Below are positions 18,340 through 27,099 of a DNA stretch of 64,000 nucleotides, piece by piece. The translations under genes were made by a program, and so were the position numbers. Location: the NCBI RefSeq assembly GCF_000296695.1, contig NZ_BAFK01000008.1, positions 62,001 to 126,000 on the forward strand. Reading direction: 5' to 3'. Numbering within the stretch: position 1 is the stretch's first letter; each line of letters begins with the position of its first letter. Source of the DNA: Rheinheimera nanhaiensis E407-8 (GTDB lineage Bacteria > Pseudomonadota > Gammaproteobacteria > Enterobacterales > Alteromonadaceae). Under the pieces are notes generated by a model, which saw only the letters and a list, made by a program, of their open reading frames with translations, did not search any database and was not told where the DNA came from.

Positions 18340-19806
18340 ATGAAACAACCTAAGTTATCTTTCTGGCAGATTTGGAACCTCAGCTTTGGCTTTTTAGGGG
18401 TACAAATTGGCTTTGCCTTACAAAACGGCAACGTCAGCCGTATTTTGTCAGATTTGGGCGCTGACTTATCATCACTGTCGTTGTTCTGGCTGGCGGCGCC
18501 TATTATGGGCCTGTTAGTACAGCCGATTGTCGGCGCGGCATCAGACCGTACCTGGAATAAACTGGGCCGCCGCTTACCCTTTATGCTCGGCGGTGCCATT
18601 GTTGCCGCTGCGGCTATGGTGCTGCTGCCCAACTCGTCGATGGTGGTGGCCATTATCCCGCCCATGCTGTTTGGCTTATTAATTTTCGCCATTAAAGATG
18701 CCGCCTTTAACGTTACTTTTCAGCCGTTTCGCTCCTTAGTGTCGGACATGGTACCGCCCGAGCAGCGTAACCTGGGCTATTCGGTACAAACCCTGCTGAT
18801 CAATATTGGTGCAGTGTTTGGCTCTATACTGCCATTCGTGCTGACCAACGTCGTTGGGCTGGATAACGCTTCTAAAGCCGGTGAAGTGGCGCCATCTGTA
18901 GTGTGGGCGTTTTATATCGGCGCTACCGTATTGCTGGGCAGCGTGCTGTGGACAGTGTTTCGCACCAAGGAATATGCACCAGAGCAATACTATGCCTACA
19001 AAGGCCTGGATAGCGAAGCGCAGACACTGGCCGAGCAGGTGCGCAAATCGCGTAGCCTGGCTGAGAAGCTAAGCGACTTCTGGCAAACCATGCTGGGTAT
19101 GCCAAAGATTATGAAACAGCTGGCACTGGTGCAGTTTTTTAGCTGGTTCGCGCTGTTTATTATGTGGACTTATTTTCCAGCCGCCATTGCGCAAAACACC
19201 TGGGGGGTCGGCGTAGAATGGTATAACGGCAGCTACATTGCCCAAATGGGCGGCGTACCGGCACATATTGCTGCCGCTAAGGGCGCCGCGGGTGACTGGG
19301 TCGGTATTCTCTATGCCGGCTACTCGCTGTTTGCGGTGCTGTTCTCGCTGGTAATGGCGAAGCTGGCTAACCTGTTTGGCCGCAAGTTGGTATATTCGTT
19401 CTCGCTACTGGCTGGCGGTTTGGGTTATTTAAGCTTTGTGCTGTTTACTGATCCCACCATGACGCACGTTAATTTGCTAATTACCCAGGTGGAAATTCCT
19501 CAAGGGGCACTGGGGCTGATGATCCCGATGATAGGTGTCGGTATCGCCTGGGCAGCGATCTTGGCCATGCCTTATGCCATACTGGCGGGGGCTTTGCCGC
19601 CGGAGAAAACCGGTGTCTATATGGGTATTTTTAACTTTACCATCGCCGCACCGCAGATTATCTCCGGTTTAATTGCCGGCTGGATTTTAGGCAGCGTGTT
19701 TGACAATCAGGCGGTGTATATCGTGATGCTGGCCGGCGGCGCCATGGTGCTGGGCGCACTGTCGGTATGGCTGGTAAAAGAGCAGGAAGTCACCGCTACT
19801 GAGTAA
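18340..19806 (+). CDS. MFS sugar (maltodextrin-type) transporter, SLC45/GPH-like
   Basis: 488 residues, about 12 membrane helices. The start MKQPKLSFWQIWNLSFGFLG and the block PIVGAASDRTWNKLGRRLPFMLGG are typical of the bacterial maltose/sucrose:cation symporters related to SLC45, which replace the MalFGK ABC importer in many marine gammaproteobacteria. Strong ribosome site GGGGAGCGGGT precedes the ATG. Divergent from the GH13 lipoprotein and followed by a perfect hairpin terminator. Linkage to four glycosidases under a shared operator supports maltose or maltodextrin as substrate, though that is inferred. Confidence 0.88.
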   Translation: MKQPKLSFWQIWNLSFGFLGVQIGFALQNGNVSRILSDLGADLSSLSLFWLAAPIMGLLVQPIVGAASDRTWNKLGRRLPFMLGGAIVAAAAMVLLPNSSMVVAIIPPMLFGLLIFAIKDAAFNVTFQPFRSLVSDMVPPEQRNLGYSVQTLLINIGAVFGSILPFVLTNVVGLDNASKAGEVAPSVVWAFYIGATVLLGSVLWTVFRTKEYAPEQYYAYKGLDSEAQTLAEQVRKSRSLAEKLSDFWQTMLGMPKIMKQLALVQFFSWFALFIMWTYFPAAIAQNTWGVGVEWYNGSYIAQMGGVPAHIAAAKGAAGDWVGILYAGYSLFAVLFSLVMAKLANLFGRKLVYSFSLLAGGLGYLSFVLFTDPTMTHVNLLITQVEIPQGALGLMIPMIGVGIAWAAILAMPYAILAGALPPEKTGVYMGIFNFTIAAPQIISGLIAGWILGSVFDNQAVYIVMLAGGAMVLGALSVWLVKEQEVTATE

Positions 19807-19821
19807 ACCAACGGCTACAAG

Positions 19822-19852
19822 ACAAAGGCGCCATAGGGCGCCTTTGTTGTTT
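19822..19852 (+). terminator. intrinsic terminator after the MFS sugar transporter
   Basis: An 11-bp perfect stem, ACAAAGGCGCC (19822-19832) with GGCGCCTTTGT (19837-19847), loop ATAG, then TGTTT. It begins 16 bases past the stop codon. Confidence 0.8.
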
Positions 19853-20011
19853 CTGATGCATTGTTGTTACTGCCAAAACCGCTGCGTCTTATTTTGTCGC
19901 AGTGTGGGTTAAGCTGACAGCATCTTTAGTGGAGGTGTTAAGTCAGACCCGATTGTAGCGTTAAGTTGCATTGTGTATAACAAAACCATTGGCATAAAAA
20001 CAGGATCAATA

Positions 20012-20759
20012 ATGGCCGCCGCGTCCAGCCAAAACACTATCGCCCGTCAGTGGCAATTGCTAAAACTTATCCCGACACGTCCGCCGGGCTCAGAGGCAAA
20101 GCTATTAACCCAGCAATACCTTGCAGTCACTACAAAGCAGTAATGCCAGTGCGCGCTGGCCAGACAAAGTGGCCAGTGTAACGGCTGATATGCACCTGCT
20201 GGCACCGAAAATAGACAGCGAAATACTGCAGCAGGTTCAACAAGCCCTGCTGGACGATAAGCAGCTTGAGGTGAGTTACCACGCCTTACATCAAGATGCC
20301 GTGAAACAATACCGCTTAAATCCGTTAGCGCTGGTGCAGCGCGGCCAGATAAGTTATCTGATTGCCAGTGCCGAGCCTTACACCGACCCACTACGCTTTG
20401 CCATTCACCGCTTTGTGCAAGTAGAGATAACCGACAGCGCCGTAGTGACGCCGCCCGGTTTTAACCTGCAGCGTTACTTAGCCAGTGGCGCGATGGAGTT
20501 TAGCGAAGGCGACACAATCAAGCTGGAGTTTCTTGCCAAGCCGGTGTTAGCCAACCTGCTGCTGGAAACGCCGTTATCGGTTGATATGACCTGCGATAAA
20601 TTAGATAACGGCGACTATCACATCAGCGCCACTGTGCATAAAGGCTGGCAGCTGAATTTATGGCTGATGTCGCAAAGTAGTTATTTAACCGTACTGGCAC
20701 CGCAAGAGATGCGGGAAAGTATCAAGCAGCGGTTGGCAGACGCGTTGGCGAAGTACTAA
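20012..20759 (+). pseudogene. WYL-domain transcriptional regulator with internal deletion and frameshift
   Basis: Two pieces in different frames. The first, from ATG 20012 (AGGA at 20002-20005), encodes MAASSQNTIARQWQLLKLIP and the start of the DeoR-like helix-turn-helix, then runs to a stop near 20143. The second, from about 20119 to 20759, encodes the linker QSLQSSNASARWPDKVASV and the full WYL ligand-binding domain (SYHALHQDAVKQYRLNPLALVQRGQISYLIA, FAIHRFVQVEI) and C-terminal extension. About 90 residues usually present between them, containing most of the HTH and its first linker, are absent. The WYL half alone (from a TTG at 20121) could be translated but would lack DNA binding. Intact relatives are about 320 residues. 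Confidence 0.75.
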
Positions 20760-20788
20760 ATCTTACTTATTAAAAAAGGAAGAAAATT

Positions 20789-21385
20789 ATGAAGTCATCA
20801 AAGAAAAACAGATTGAACGTCATTGAGCAAGCTATAAAGGACGCGCATGCATACGCTTTAGAGCATTGTGGAGTGCCGCTAAACAAAATGCCGGAATATT
20901 TCCTTGGCGTAGAAATTGGCAAACGCATGATTCAGGAGTTTGACAATTTTAGTGTTCGCTTTGAGATGAGTGTTAAACAGCTGATGGCGCAAGCGGGGAT
21001 TGAATCCGCTGGCGATAAATCTGATAGGGAAAATGGTCGTTTTGACTTAGTGTTGCTGACTAAGCGTTATGGGAAGCCGGCGCATGTGATTGAAATTAAG
21101 AGAGGCGTTAAGACTGATAGTATGCTCTCAGATATCAAACGATTAGCCAATATTTGCCGTTACTCAAAGGTTGGTGCTCGACTAGAAACCAATTATTTTG
21201 TTGCGATTACAAGACGCAGCTCAACTGTAGTTGCAGAACGAGGTAAAGTGCTATTTGCCAAGAGCTCTGAAACTGGATGTTTAGACAATATTACCGTTGA
21301 TAAATCCAGAGTGTTCAATTTAGATACTCCTGATGGTAAGTCGGTAACAGCGGCAATTTACGAGGTAACTTACCAATATAATTGA
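20789..21385 (+). CDS. unknown protein with nuclease-like D...ExK pattern
   Basis: 198 residues, lower GC than the surrounding core genes, which suggests transfer. An excellent ribosome site (AAAAAAGGAAG) precedes the ATG. I do not recognise the family. The segment GRFDLVLLTKRYGKPAHVIEIKRG has the spacing of a PD-(D/E)xK nuclease core (D86, E102, K104, strands on both sides), and LGVEIGKRM upstream could supply the helix glutamate. No signal peptide or membrane segment. It follows the broken WYL regulator by 29 bases and faces the Fic gene convergently. The nuclease reading is an inference from pattern only. Confidence 0.6.
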   Translation: MKSSKKNRLNVIEQAIKDAHAYALEHCGVPLNKMPEYFLGVEIGKRMIQEFDNFSVRFEMSVKQLMAQAGIESAGDKSDRENGRFDLVLLTKRYGKPAHVIEIKRGVKTDSMLSDIKRLANICRYSKVGARLETNYFVAITRRSSTVVAERGKVLFAKSSETGCLDNITVDKSRVFNLDTPDGKSVTAAIYEVTYQYN

Positions 21386-21399
21386 AATGGGTGATAAAG

Positions 21400-22380
21400 T
21401 TACAGCACCTGCCAATGGCCGCCTTTGCGCGGGCCGATAAATTTAAGCTTGCCCTCGCGTTGCAGTTTTGCGGCAGCGCGCTCTACCGCACTGACAGACT
21501 TACCAATATGGATGGCAATTTCCGCCAGCGTTAGCTCAGGCTGTGCTGAGAGAAGCTCTAGTATTTTTACCGGCGTTTTTGCCTGCGTTTTTACCAGCGT
21601 TTTGCTAAGGGTACTTTGTTCTGTTTGAATCGCCTGTAACAGCGCGGTTTTGATGCTTTCCAGCAAAAACACAATAAATTCAGAGCAATCTGCGGTCTTA
21701 TCTGCCTGGTTTAGCAAACGGTAATAATCGGCCTGCTGATGTTTAATTAAGCTTTCTACCGGCAAATAGGCCAGTGCGGGTTGCCATTTACTTAAGATCA
21801 GCGTTTGCCATAAGCGGCCCATGCGGCCGTTGCCATCGCTAAAGGGGTGAATAAACTCAAACTCATAATGGAATGCACAAGAGGCGATAAGCGGATGGGC
21901 ATCGCTGTTTTTCAGCCAATCGAGTAATTGTGTGAGCAGTAGCGGTACTCTGCCGGCAGGTGGCGCCATATGCACCAGACGTTTACCCTGATAAACACCT
22001 ACATCCGAAGAGCGAATACGACCAGCATCGTCTGCCAAACCGTGCAGCAGTATATTATGCGCTGCGAGTAAATCGGCCTGCTTATGTGGCTGCCAGCCTG
22101 GCATCGCATCATAAGCAGCAAAGGCGTTTTTAACTTCCTGCACGTCTTTGGGTGGGCCAAGTACGGTTTTGCCGTCCAGCACTGCCGTTACCTGTTCCAG
22201 AGTCAGGGTATTTTGCTCTATGGCTAATGATGCCTGTATGGTTTTAATCCGGTTACCACGGCGTAATTGCGGCACCAGCTCACCACCCTGCGCAGTGTTC
22301 CAAATGCCGATAAGCTCAGCAATATCGGCAACCAGCGATAGCATAGGGTGGGTGAGGTTAAACGGCGGCTGGTAGGGCAT
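21400..22380 (-). CDS. Fic domain protein (AMP-transferase type) with C-terminal winged helix
   Basis: 326 residues. The Fic active motif HPFSDGNGRMGR spans H178 to R189, complete for AMP transfer to target hydroxyls. An N-terminal inhibitory-helix motif SLAIEQNTLT (S51, E55) is present, as in class II Fic proteins, so the protein is probably self-inhibited. The C-terminus (about 275-326, ELTLAEIAIHIGKSVSAVERAAAKLQREGKL) is a winged helix-turn-helix. This architecture (Fic_N, Fic, wHTH) is widespread and usually chromosomal. Its start lies one base from the stop of the caspase-like gene upstream, so they are cotranscribed. Confidence 0.92.
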   Translation of the reverse strand: MPYQPPFNLTHPMLSLVADIAELIGIWNTAQGGELVPQLRRGNRIKTIQASLAIEQNTLTLEQVTAVLDGKTVLGPPKDVQEVKNAFAAYDAMPGWQPHKQADLLAAHNILLHGLADDAGRIRSSDVGVYQGKRLVHMAPPAGRVPLLLTQLLDWLKNSDAHPLIASCAFHYEFEFIHPFSDGNGRMGRLWQTLILSKWQPALAYLPVESLIKHQQADYYRLLNQADKTADCSEFIVFLLESIKTALLQAIQTEQSTLSKTLVKTQAKTPVKILELLSAQPELTLAEIAIHIGKSVSAVERAAAKLQREGKLKFIGPRKGGHWQVL

Positions 22381-22381
22381 G

Positions 22382-22963
22382 TTAAAACATCAACATGGGG
22401 TGCTTTTTAACATGACTCTCATTCATGTTCTTCATGAACATGGTATTTTCCTTGAATGCTTCAAAGTCGCTTTCTGTAAAGTTATCTTTTTTATACAGAG
22501 CTTTTTCTATTGAACTCAAAAGTATGGATTCGTATAAGAAGCAGTATCTGTCGGCCATCAGATGTTGATAAGAAAATAAACGTTTTGCCTGAAAATAATC
22601 TTTGAGTTGGTCACTGGTTTTTGAAGCTTTTCCAATCAAACAGCTTGAGAAAATAATGTATTTACTATGGTTCTTGGGATGTATTTCGTTTAAACCATCT
22701 CCACATATGCCGTCAAGGCAGTCACCGTTAGAAAGAAAAAAGCCGCTTTCGTTGCCATGCCCAGAAAAAATAATGACATCCTCCTTAATTTTTCTGGACA
22801 TTAAGAAGTTAAGATCTGCATAAGAGTGAATCCGTTCATGAGAAAACGGCCAACCTGCCGATTTGCAAAATGGTTTCCAAAAGTCTGCGGAGTTCCGGGA
22901 TACAGTATCTTTTAGTTTTCTATCGTCGAGAATAGTGTCAAACACCCTAACACTGATAGTCAT
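22382..22963 (-). CDS. small caspase-like (CHAT/C14-type) cysteine protease candidate
   Basis: 193 residues, low GC, not assigned to a named family. A hydrophobic strand ends in a His-Gly (VIIFSGHGNESG, H69) and about 40 residues on a second strand ends in a Cys (YIIFSSCLIG, C108). That His/Cys pair with these strands is the catalytic signature of the caspase/gingipain/CHAT fold. A short N-terminal region (VRVFDTILDDRKL) could be strand 1. There is no fused effector or sensor domain, and no signal peptide. It is upstream of, and cotranscribed with, the Fic gene. The protease assignment is inferred from motif spacing; the partner or substrate is unknown. Confidence 0.55.
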   Translation of the reverse strand: MTISVRVFDTILDDRKLKDTVSRNSADFWKPFCKSAGWPFSHERIHSYADLNFLMSRKIKEDVIIFSGHGNESGFFLSNGDCLDGICGDGLNEIHPKNHSKYIIFSSCLIGKASKTSDQLKDYFQAKRLFSYQHLMADRYCFLYESILLSSIEKALYKKDNFTESDFEAFKENTMFMKNMNESHVKKHPMLMF

Positions 22964-23082
22964 ATCTTTATCCTTTTTTATTTTTGAACGTCACGCTAAA
23001 AATGCAGTAGTTGTGTAACTCCAAGCGTCGATAAAACTCTATCTCAGTAGTCTGACTTAAGCAATTTTCATTATTGGGTAAT

Positions 23083-24024
23083 TCAACAACTGGCTTCTGA
23101 GCCAGCTGCGTCCTCAAACCCAAATTCCACCGCCAAACTCAGCATGGTTAATGCGGCGATACAATCTTTGCGGGTCATAAAATAATCCAGGCCGGCATAT
23201 TCATCTTCCAGCTTGATCTGTAATTCGGTGATCTCGCCGGGCTCCAGGCGGCTGCGGGCGGCGAGGTAGAAGATATGTTGCAGTTCCAGCTGGTGCAGAT
23301 GCTGCCACAGCCAGTCTTTACCGTAGTGGCAGACGCAGTGGTATTGCAGCTGGCGGCGCAGTGCCAGTTCCAGGGCTGGCATCAGGGTGAAGCTGGCATT
23401 TGGCTTCAGGGCAATTTGCTGTAATGCCGGGTGTTGTGGCTGTAATTGCTGTATTAATAGCACTGCCAACAAGATTTGCCTGAACTGGCTATATAGCGTT
23501 TTGGCCAGAGTACGGCTTTCGGTAAGCATGTGCTGATGCTGGGCTTCGTCCCATGCCGCATTGTCATCAGTGTCACTGTCTGCCGATGCTGGGTATATAT
23601 GCTCTGCTGTCCATAGCAGTGCTTGCTCTAGCTGCTGGTAAAATTCGGCTGGCAGGGCATTGATATCATGGTAAGGCAAGCAGCCATGCAAATAGATATG
23701 CTGCAGGGCGTTGTCCAGCCAGTGCCACTGGCTTGGCTCTGGGGTTAAGTTTTGCTCTGTTGTCAGCTGGTTGAGCATGGCCTGACACAGTTGCTGCGCA
23801 GTGCTATCTAGCGGCTGCGTCAGGGTATAGCAGGCTAATCTGATTAGCACTATGTCTGCGGCCAGCGGCTGCTGATTTTGCTGCATAGCAAGCAGTTGGT
23901 TAAAGCCGGGGCATTCCAGACTGATGCTATAAACAGAGCTGGGCTCTGCTTCAGCCTGAGGGGCAAAACGGCCATGTTGCCACAGGGTAAAGATGTCAAT
24001 GCGCTCGGTGCAGTAGCCACACAT
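23083..24024 (-). CDS. unknown cytoplasmic protein with N-terminal CxxC
   Basis: 313 residues, not recognised. It opens MCGYCTERIDIFTLW with a CxxC pair, then is largely helical and rich in glutamine and leucine (QQLQPQHPALQQIALKP, LWQHLHQLELQHIFYLAARSRLEPGE). A late segment ITELQIKLEDEYAGLDYFMTRKDCIAAL may form an amphipathic helix pair. No signal peptide or membrane helix. GC and codon use match the chromosome. It stands alone between the caspase-like gene and a divergent small gene. It may be a substrate-recognition or regulatory protein, but nothing in the sequence decides this. Confidence 0.6.
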   Translation of the reverse strand: MCGYCTERIDIFTLWQHGRFAPQAEAEPSSVYSISLECPGFNQLLAMQQNQQPLAADIVLIRLACYTLTQPLDSTAQQLCQAMLNQLTTEQNLTPEPSQWHWLDNALQHIYLHGCLPYHDINALPAEFYQQLEQALLWTAEHIYPASADSDTDDNAAWDEAQHQHMLTESRTLAKTLYSQFRQILLAVLLIQQLQPQHPALQQIALKPNASFTLMPALELALRRQLQYHCVCHYGKDWLWQHLHQLELQHIFYLAARSRLEPGEITELQIKLEDEYAGLDYFMTRKDCIAALTMLSLAVEFGFEDAAGSEASC

Positions 24025-24131
24025 AGTGCTGTCTCAATTTCGCGGGTGTATAGCCACACTCTAGTAGCGCTGTGCGACATATTGCGTCGTAGCTGCGGTT
24101 ATAGTGGAAAAAAGCGGATTAAGGCGGAAAT

Positions 24132-24440
24132 ATGGTGGCGTTAAAGTGTGAAAATCAGCAGCTTTATTGCTGCGAGGCGATGTTAAAGCACGATGTGTTT
24201 GTCCTGACACCTGATATCGATGCTAAGCACTGGCGTTTGTATAGCGCGGCTAAATATCTGGCGCTGCAGCAAAAGCTGCTGGTAGCAGATGCGCAGTTGG
24301 GGGCAGAGAACAGTGCCAGACTAGCACATATTATGCGTGGTAGCTGTCTTGAGCTGCAGCGGCAGGGCAATGTTATCCCCTTGTCTGATAACTTTACTGA
24401 ATATCATGCCGAACTTCAGGTTGTCTGGCTGCCAGACTAA
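24132..24440 (+). CDS. unknown small protein
   Basis: 102 residues, not recognised. It has a CC pair (LYCCEAML) and another cysteine in MRGSCLELQRQGN; no signal peptide or membrane segment. The ATG follows AGGCGGAAAT. It ends 13 bases from the convergent VOC gene. Divergent from the 313-residue gene. Could be a small regulator; the support is ribosome site and ordinary codon use only. Confidence 0.45.
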   Translation: MVALKCENQQLYCCEAMLKHDVFVLTPDIDAKHWRLYSAAKYLALQQKLLVADAQLGAENSARLAHIMRGSCLELQRQGNVIPLSDNFTEYHAELQVVWLPD

Positions 24441-24453
24441 ACCGAGTAAGCGC

Positions 24454-24825
24454 TCAGCGATGCTGATCCAGCATAATCTGATTGCCGTCCGGGTCTTGCA
24501 GTACAATATGTGCCGGCCCGGTGGAGCTTGCATCGGCGCTTTGTAGCAGGGTAATGCCCTGCGCCAGTAAATGCTGCTGAATCGCGCGGACATCGGTAAA
24601 TTCGGCCAGGTTTTGCGCGTTTTGATCCCAGCCCGGATTAAAGGTCAGGATATTCTTCTCGAACATGCCTTGAAACAAGCCAATTACGGTGTCGCCGTTT
24701 TTTAACATCAGCCAGCCCTGGCTTTGCTCGCCACCCATGGTAGTAAAGCCAAGTTTTTCATAAAAGGCTTTTGAGGCGGCAATATCTTTTACCGCCAAAC
24801 TGACCGAAAAAGCGCCTAGTTGCAT
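24454..24825 (-). CDS. VOC (glyoxalase/bleomycin-resistance fold) protein
   Basis: 123 residues. Two beta-alpha-beta-beta-beta units are recognisable: GAFSVSLAVKDIAASKAFYEKLGFTTMGG and, in the second half, STGPAHIVLQDPDGNQIMLDQH. The final DPDGN-x-I block is the usual metal-site strand of the family. Members include dioxygenases, glyoxalase I and antibiotic-binding proteins; substrate is not predictable. Monocistronic. Confidence 0.85.
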   Translation of the reverse strand: MQLGAFSVSLAVKDIAASKAFYEKLGFTTMGGEQSQGWLMLKNGDTVIGLFQGMFEKNILTFNPGWDQNAQNLAEFTDVRAIQQHLLAQGITLLQSADASSTGPAHIVLQDPDGNQIMLDQHR

Positions 24826-24856
24826 AACCGTATCCTTAGTGATTTTTTAGCCAAGT

Positions 24857-24893
24857 CTAGCCGCGGTTATAAGCTTCTGCCAGATAGTGTTTT
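24857..24893 (-). repeat. left direct repeat: 3' end of a DUF5655-type gene
   Basis: Minus-strand reading gives AKHYLAEAYNRG and a TAG stop, the same C-terminus as the complete DUF4287/DUF5655 gene at 27100. 29 consecutive bases (24861-24889) are identical to 27104-27132. Nothing else of the gene remains on this side. With the copy at 27100 it brackets the 699-residue gene. Confidence 0.8.
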
Positions 24894-24900
24894 GCCTTTA

Positions 24901-24929
24901 GCCAGCAAATAATCTGATTATCTGCTGGC
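24901..24929. terminator. hairpin downstream of the 699-residue gene
   Basis: GCCAGCAAATAATC (24901-24914) pairs with GATTATCTGCTGGC (24916-24929) with one mismatch and almost no loop. It lies 33 bases beyond the stop of the gene at 24962. No good T tract follows on the minus strand, so it may be a cruciform or recombination site instead of a terminator. Confidence 0.4.
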
Positions 24930-24961
24930 AGACCTGCTCTGGTTACATAGGCAGAAGCTTC

Positions 24962-27061
24962 CTAATGTAAAAAACGAATTTTGTTTATTTTTGCCCCTGG
25001 GGGAGGTATCAGCCTTTGATCGAGAGATATCAGTTGCTGATAAACCTGCGGCCGGAACTTCTGCAATCTCACGATACGGCTAAAGTGATTAGGTTCGAGA
25101 GTAGTTACCATAGGCAGAATATCCTTTATTCTGGGGTGTAACCGCTTATGCTGATAACTGTCGTCTAAAAGCAAGTCAAGCACATCAAGCCCCAATTTTT
25201 CTGTCTCTGTGGTGTAGCCATTTGCCAGTAAAAATTTAACTGCGTCATCTGAATGGCGTACCGCAGCTGTAAACATATCATTGCCAAACCGGTCTTGTAC
25301 TGAAAAGTCAAATGTAGCACTGTAAAGTTGTTGCCATTTTTCCAGACTGAGATAAGTAAACATCATCAGGCTTGAAGGCGGCAAGGGTGATAGCCGGGCT
25401 TGCCACAAAGGTAATAACTCTTCAGTAAATTCTGGCAAATGTGTGAAAAGAAAATCTGTTTCGGCCTGACTAAGTGGGGTTGATATAACGAAATCAATAG
25501 CTTGTTGATATTCGTCGTTTTGTAACAGCTCAATAAAAGCGCTGCCCACATCTGCAGTGCTTGCGGTTAATGCCAGCTCGTACTCCTGCCAAATATTCAC
25601 TAATGCCGGATCAATCTGATGTAACTGCTGAGGTATATCGCCACCTCTCTGTTTGACCTCATCTATCAGCTGACGAATATTCTGCTGGTTTAAGAAACTC
25701 TCTTCAGCCAGTTTCTGCGCTTTTTGTTGCTGACAATTTGCCGATCTGTTCTCAAGCTCTTCTTTTCTGTTTTGAACCAGGTTGAGTGCTTCGGCCATCA
25801 CTACGTTTTCAGGCGGCGCAATTCGTTCATAGTGCCTACTATTGAGTAGTTCAATATTATGCAGGAAGGTTTTCAGCTGTGGCAGGGCAACTTGGGCAGA
25901 GGCAAAATACCTGCGGTTAGGAGCGTTAAATATCAAATCACCGTCGTCAGAATGAGGATCACTGATACCGTGAGCTTTGTAGCCTTTGGCTTTTAAATAT
26001 TGCAGGGTGTTTAAGTACTTCTGCGGAAACTTATCTGCCACCTGATAACTTTCAGCATCTCTTGGCAGGTGCATAATCGCTATGTCCAAGCCTGTAAGAA
26101 TGCCGGGTTCATTTGTTGGCCTGACACCATATTTTTCAAGCATATCAAGCGCAGCGACGTTGTGTTTAGCCACAGCAACATCAGCCAGGTTAGCGTATGC
26201 ATCGTGCCGGTCAAACGCAAATACCGGCATATCGCCGGGGGCAGTTGTATGTTGCAACAGTAATTGCAGATATTCCGGCGGCAGGTCATTGCTAATCGCC
26301 ACTGCAACGTCATTAACAGTAAAAGACTGTCTGGATACAGCCTGAGCAAACTCTTCAATGTTCAAATTTTTTGCTGTCAATACAAACAAAATAGACGGCG
26401 AAATAACAGGACTGCCTGCTATGGATAAAGGAGATTGAAAGTAAGTATTAAAGGTTTCATCATTGTCGAGTAGCTGATATACCTGAGCTTTATCAATGTG
26501 TTTGCTGAGGCTTAGCTCCATATTCAGCCCTGACAGCTGCCCTTCAATATTTGTCAGGCTTTCAACCAGGATAGGCAGTACTGCCTCAGACAACCCTTCA
26601 ATAACAGACACGCCTTGCCATTGCATTAATATAGCGGCAGAGCTGGTTATCTTATATTTAACCATCTCATTGTTGATTTGTGCCTGCCACAATAAGTCCT
26701 CATAGCTGCTGTAAAAGGTTTTGTACTGAGCTGAGTATGACAGCAGTTCCCGTGTAGTTTTACCCTGTTTTAACTCCTGCTGAAGTGCGGAGATCAGTAT
26801 CTGGTGAATATCATTTACTTCCCGGCTGAAAGATTGCAGATTGTCACTACATTGATTTTCATCAGCCTGCTGCTCAGTAGATGGTTTCTGTGATGTTTTT
26901 TTCTGCAAAATTGCTTGTGAAGAGTCAGCGGTGTGCGGGCTTTCCTCTGCTGTTTCTGACGGCGGTTGTACGCCAGTTTTGTTATTATTTTTTACAGAAA
27001 CTACCAACAGCAACAGACCCGCTATAACCAAAACGGCTAGCAACAGAATTTTCTTCGTCAC
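24962..27061 (-). CDS. large membrane-anchored protein with ankyrin-like repeats
   Basis: 699 residues. A single N-terminal helix (ILLLAVLVIAGLLLLVVSV, residues 5-23) anchors it, followed by a polar Ser/Thr/Gln-rich linker to about residue 70, then a long helical body. Several segments look like divergent ankyrin repeats, for example DVAVAKHNVAALDMLEKYGV and MFTAAVRHSDDAVKFLLANGY. There are no catalytic motifs I recognise. GC is lower than in neighbours. The gene is bracketed by direct repeats of the 3' end of the DUF5655-type gene, suggesting it arrived as an insert. Likely a periplasm-facing binding or scaffold protein; function unknown. Confidence 0.7.
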   Translation of the reverse strand: MTKKILLLAVLVIAGLLLLVVSVKNNNKTGVQPPSETAEESPHTADSSQAILQKKTSQKPSTEQQADENQCSDNLQSFSREVNDIHQILISALQQELKQGKTTRELLSYSAQYKTFYSSYEDLLWQAQINNEMVKYKITSSAAILMQWQGVSVIEGLSEAVLPILVESLTNIEGQLSGLNMELSLSKHIDKAQVYQLLDNDETFNTYFQSPLSIAGSPVISPSILFVLTAKNLNIEEFAQAVSRQSFTVNDVAVAISNDLPPEYLQLLLQHTTAPGDMPVFAFDRHDAYANLADVAVAKHNVAALDMLEKYGVRPTNEPGILTGLDIAIMHLPRDAESYQVADKFPQKYLNTLQYLKAKGYKAHGISDPHSDDGDLIFNAPNRRYFASAQVALPQLKTFLHNIELLNSRHYERIAPPENVVMAEALNLVQNRKEELENRSANCQQQKAQKLAEESFLNQQNIRQLIDEVKQRGGDIPQQLHQIDPALVNIWQEYELALTASTADVGSAFIELLQNDEYQQAIDFVISTPLSQAETDFLFTHLPEFTEELLPLWQARLSPLPPSSLMMFTYLSLEKWQQLYSATFDFSVQDRFGNDMFTAAVRHSDDAVKFLLANGYTTETEKLGLDVLDLLLDDSYQHKRLHPRIKDILPMVTTLEPNHFSRIVRLQKFRPQVYQQLISLDQRLIPPPGAKINKIRFLH

Positions 27062-27099
27062 TCAATTTTCCTTGTCGTTTTAAATGCTTTTGTGCTGTT

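Noticed and set aside
19939-19952. Transposon scar near TTAAGTCAGACCC
   Set aside because: Single copy in the window and no supporting inverted repeat.
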